6,006 nucleotides of DNA. Origin: Verrucomicrobiota bacterium. Lineage in GTDB: Bacteria; Verrucomicrobiota; Verrucomicrobiia; Limisphaerales; UBA1412. A model generated the notes under the pieces. That model ran no database searches and had not been told where the DNA came from. It saw only the letters and a list, made by a program, of their open reading frames with translations. Below are positions 4,945 through 6,006 of the stretch, piece after piece. Numbering within the stretch: position 1 is the stretch's first letter; each line of letters starts with the position of its first letter. The DNA is taken from the NCBI GenBank assembly GCA_017557085.1, contig JAFZAR010000189.1:1-6006 (forward strand), read 5' to 3'. The translations under genes were made by a program, and so were the position numbers.

Positions 4945-6006
4945 ATGAATATTGCTATCATCGGTCCCAATTGGGCCGGAAAAACGACCTGTTCCAAAAA
5001 AATCGCGAAAGAGTTTGGTCTTGTACGATTCTCTTTAGGTCAAATGATCAAAAAATCTATCCATGATCATACCTTTCTGGGAATCATGACCCGTCCTTAC
5101 GCGCTGCGCGGCAACTTTGTCCCGGATGAAGTGGCCAATGCCGCCCTCGAAGAAAAAGTCACCTCAAACCCGGAAGCCAGAGGCTTTGTATTCGACGGGT
5201 TCCCCTGTACCCTGTACCAGGCCATTTACATGATCGATCTGCTTCAAAAGCAAGGAACCAAGCTGGATGGTGTCGTTTTTATGAAAGCGACTCCCGATGT
5301 GACCTACGCCAGGGCGATAGAGCACAAGAACAGCAATAGCAATGGCCAAATAGAGAAAACACCGGAAGGCATCATCGCGCGCATCAATAATTATAAAAGC
5401 GTGGCGGAATCTATCCTGCGTCTTTTTGCTCATTCTACTTCCTTCTTGATCGTGGACGCGGAACGCCCGGAAGACGAGGTCTATTCCCAGATCCAGAAAT
5501 TCATCAAGGAAGTTGAAACAAATACTTTCAAACCGGAACCGATCGAAAAGACGGAAAGCCAGATCGACCAGTTCCTGGCCACCTATCACCTTTCCGAAAA
5601 AACTCCCGTCACCAGTCATCTGAATCTGGTTCTGATGGGACCTCCGGGCTGTGGTAAAGGCACTCATGCCGCCCCGCTTTCCGAGTATCTCTCGGTTCCA
5701 GCGATCGCGACAGGAAATCTTTTCCGCGAGCATCTGAAAAATAAAACACCGCTGGGCGCTATCGCCGGCGCGTTCATCAACTTAGGTCGACTGGTCCCGG
5801 ATGATGTGACCGCGGCCATCGTTAAGAACCGCCTGAATGATAACGATGCGATGCACGGTTTCATTCTGGATGGTTTTCCCAGAACCGTTCCGCAGGCGGA
5901 CGCATTGGATACGATCCTCACCGTTTCCAGCAGGAGTTTGGATGGTGTGATCTATATCAATGTGCCTGATGATGTCATCATCAAGCGTATTGCCGGACGG
6001 CGTTTC
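4945..6006 (+). CDS. Tandem two-domain adenylate kinase-like protein, 3'-truncated by the window edge
   Basis: The frame is open for 354 codons and runs off the window. Domain 1 (about 1-190) begins MNIAIIGPNWAGKTT, with Walker A at 7-14 and K13. It keeps GNFVPDEVA (56-64), FDGFP (83-87) and a late Arg in IIARINNY (143-150). However, the AMP-site STGDMLR is SLGQMIK (30-36), DGFPRT is DGFPCT (Arg to Cys at 88), RIxGRR is RAIEHK (123-128), and no long LID insert is present. A linker of about 35 residues leads to domain 2, which is canonical: GPPGCGKGT (232-240), ATGNLFR (255-261), GRLVPDDV, LDGFPRTVPQAD (308-319) and KRIAGRRF (347-354), where the window ends just before the LID region. Adenylate kinases interconvert ATP plus AMP and two ADP in the cytoplasm. 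Domain 2 is probably the active unit and domain 1 a divergent paralogue. ATG at 4945 fits the family N-terminus; GTG 4909 and TTG 4912/4924 are in frame but less likely. Confidence 0.88.
   Translation, partial: MNIAIIGPNWAGKTTCSKKIAKEFGLVRFSLGQMIKKSIHDHTFLGIMTRPYALRGNFVPDEVANAALEEKVTSNPEARGFVFDGFPCTLYQAIYMIDLLQKQGTKLDGVVFMKATPDVTYARAIEHKNSNSNGQIEKTPEGIIARINNYKSVAESILRLFAHSTSFLIVDAERPEDEVYSQIQKFIKEVETNTFKPEPIEKTESQIDQFLATYHLSEKTPVTSHLNLVLMGPPGCGKGTHAAPLSEYLSVPAIATGNLFREHLKNKTPLGAIAGAFINLGRLVPDDVTAAIVKNRLNDNDAMHGFILDGFPRTVPQADALDTILTVSSRSLDGVIYINVPDDVIIKRIAGRRF

Noticed and set aside
4945..5580. Domain 1 of the kinase as a separate gene or pseudogene
   Set aside because: No stop codon or frameshift separates it from domain 2, and both share one continuous frame.
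5164..5733. Minus-strand frame of 189 codons opposite the tandem kinase
   Set aside because: It is antisense to the adenylate kinase frame, which carries P-loop and AMP-site motifs on the plus strand.

Overview
The window is chromosomal bacterial DNA of roughly balanced base composition. It has compact genes, one tRNA and an AT-rich intergenic region, with no phage, plasmid, IS or CRISPR signal. Taxonomy is uncertain. No visible start codon has a well-placed Shine-Dalgarno motif, and ThuA-like and Gfo/Idh/MocA proteins sit side by side. This would suit a PVC-type lineage (Verrucomicrobia/Lentisphaerae/Kiritimatiellae-like) or another low-SD phylum; it is an inference only.

Layout. (1) 2-697, plus strand: the 3' part of a ThuA-like gene whose start lies before the window. 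(2) 718-745: a perfect 12-bp hairpin that can end transcription from both convergent sides. (3) 4429 down to 766, minus strand: a tight four-gene operon. In transcription order it encodes a DegT/DnrJ/EryC1 PLP sugar aminotransferase, a DPM1-like family 2 glycosyltransferase, a VTT/TVP38-family membrane protein and a WlbA/GnnA-like Gfo/Idh/MocA sugar dehydrogenase. Gaps are 9 and 30 nt, followed by a 23-nt overlap. (4) 4559-4633, minus strand: tRNA-Val(CAC) with encoded CCA. (5) 4634-4944: AT-rich intergenic DNA with probable promoter elements, a 15-bp palindrome and a leader hairpin. (6) 4945 to the window end, plus strand: an open-ended gene encoding two adenylate-kinase-type domains in tandem, the first degenerate and the second canonical as far as visible.

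How the genes fit together. The dehydrogenase and aminotransferase are the classic pair that oxidises C3 of a nucleotide-activated sugar and then transaminates the 3-keto product to a 3-amino sugar. Precedents are GnnA/GnnB, making UDP-GlcNAc3N for lipid A, and WlbA/WlbC, making the diaminouronate of O-antigens. The glycosyltransferase and VTT protein suggest that the sugar is passed to a lipid and that lipid movement across the membrane is involved. This cassette and the tandem adenylate kinase are the two most interesting items here.
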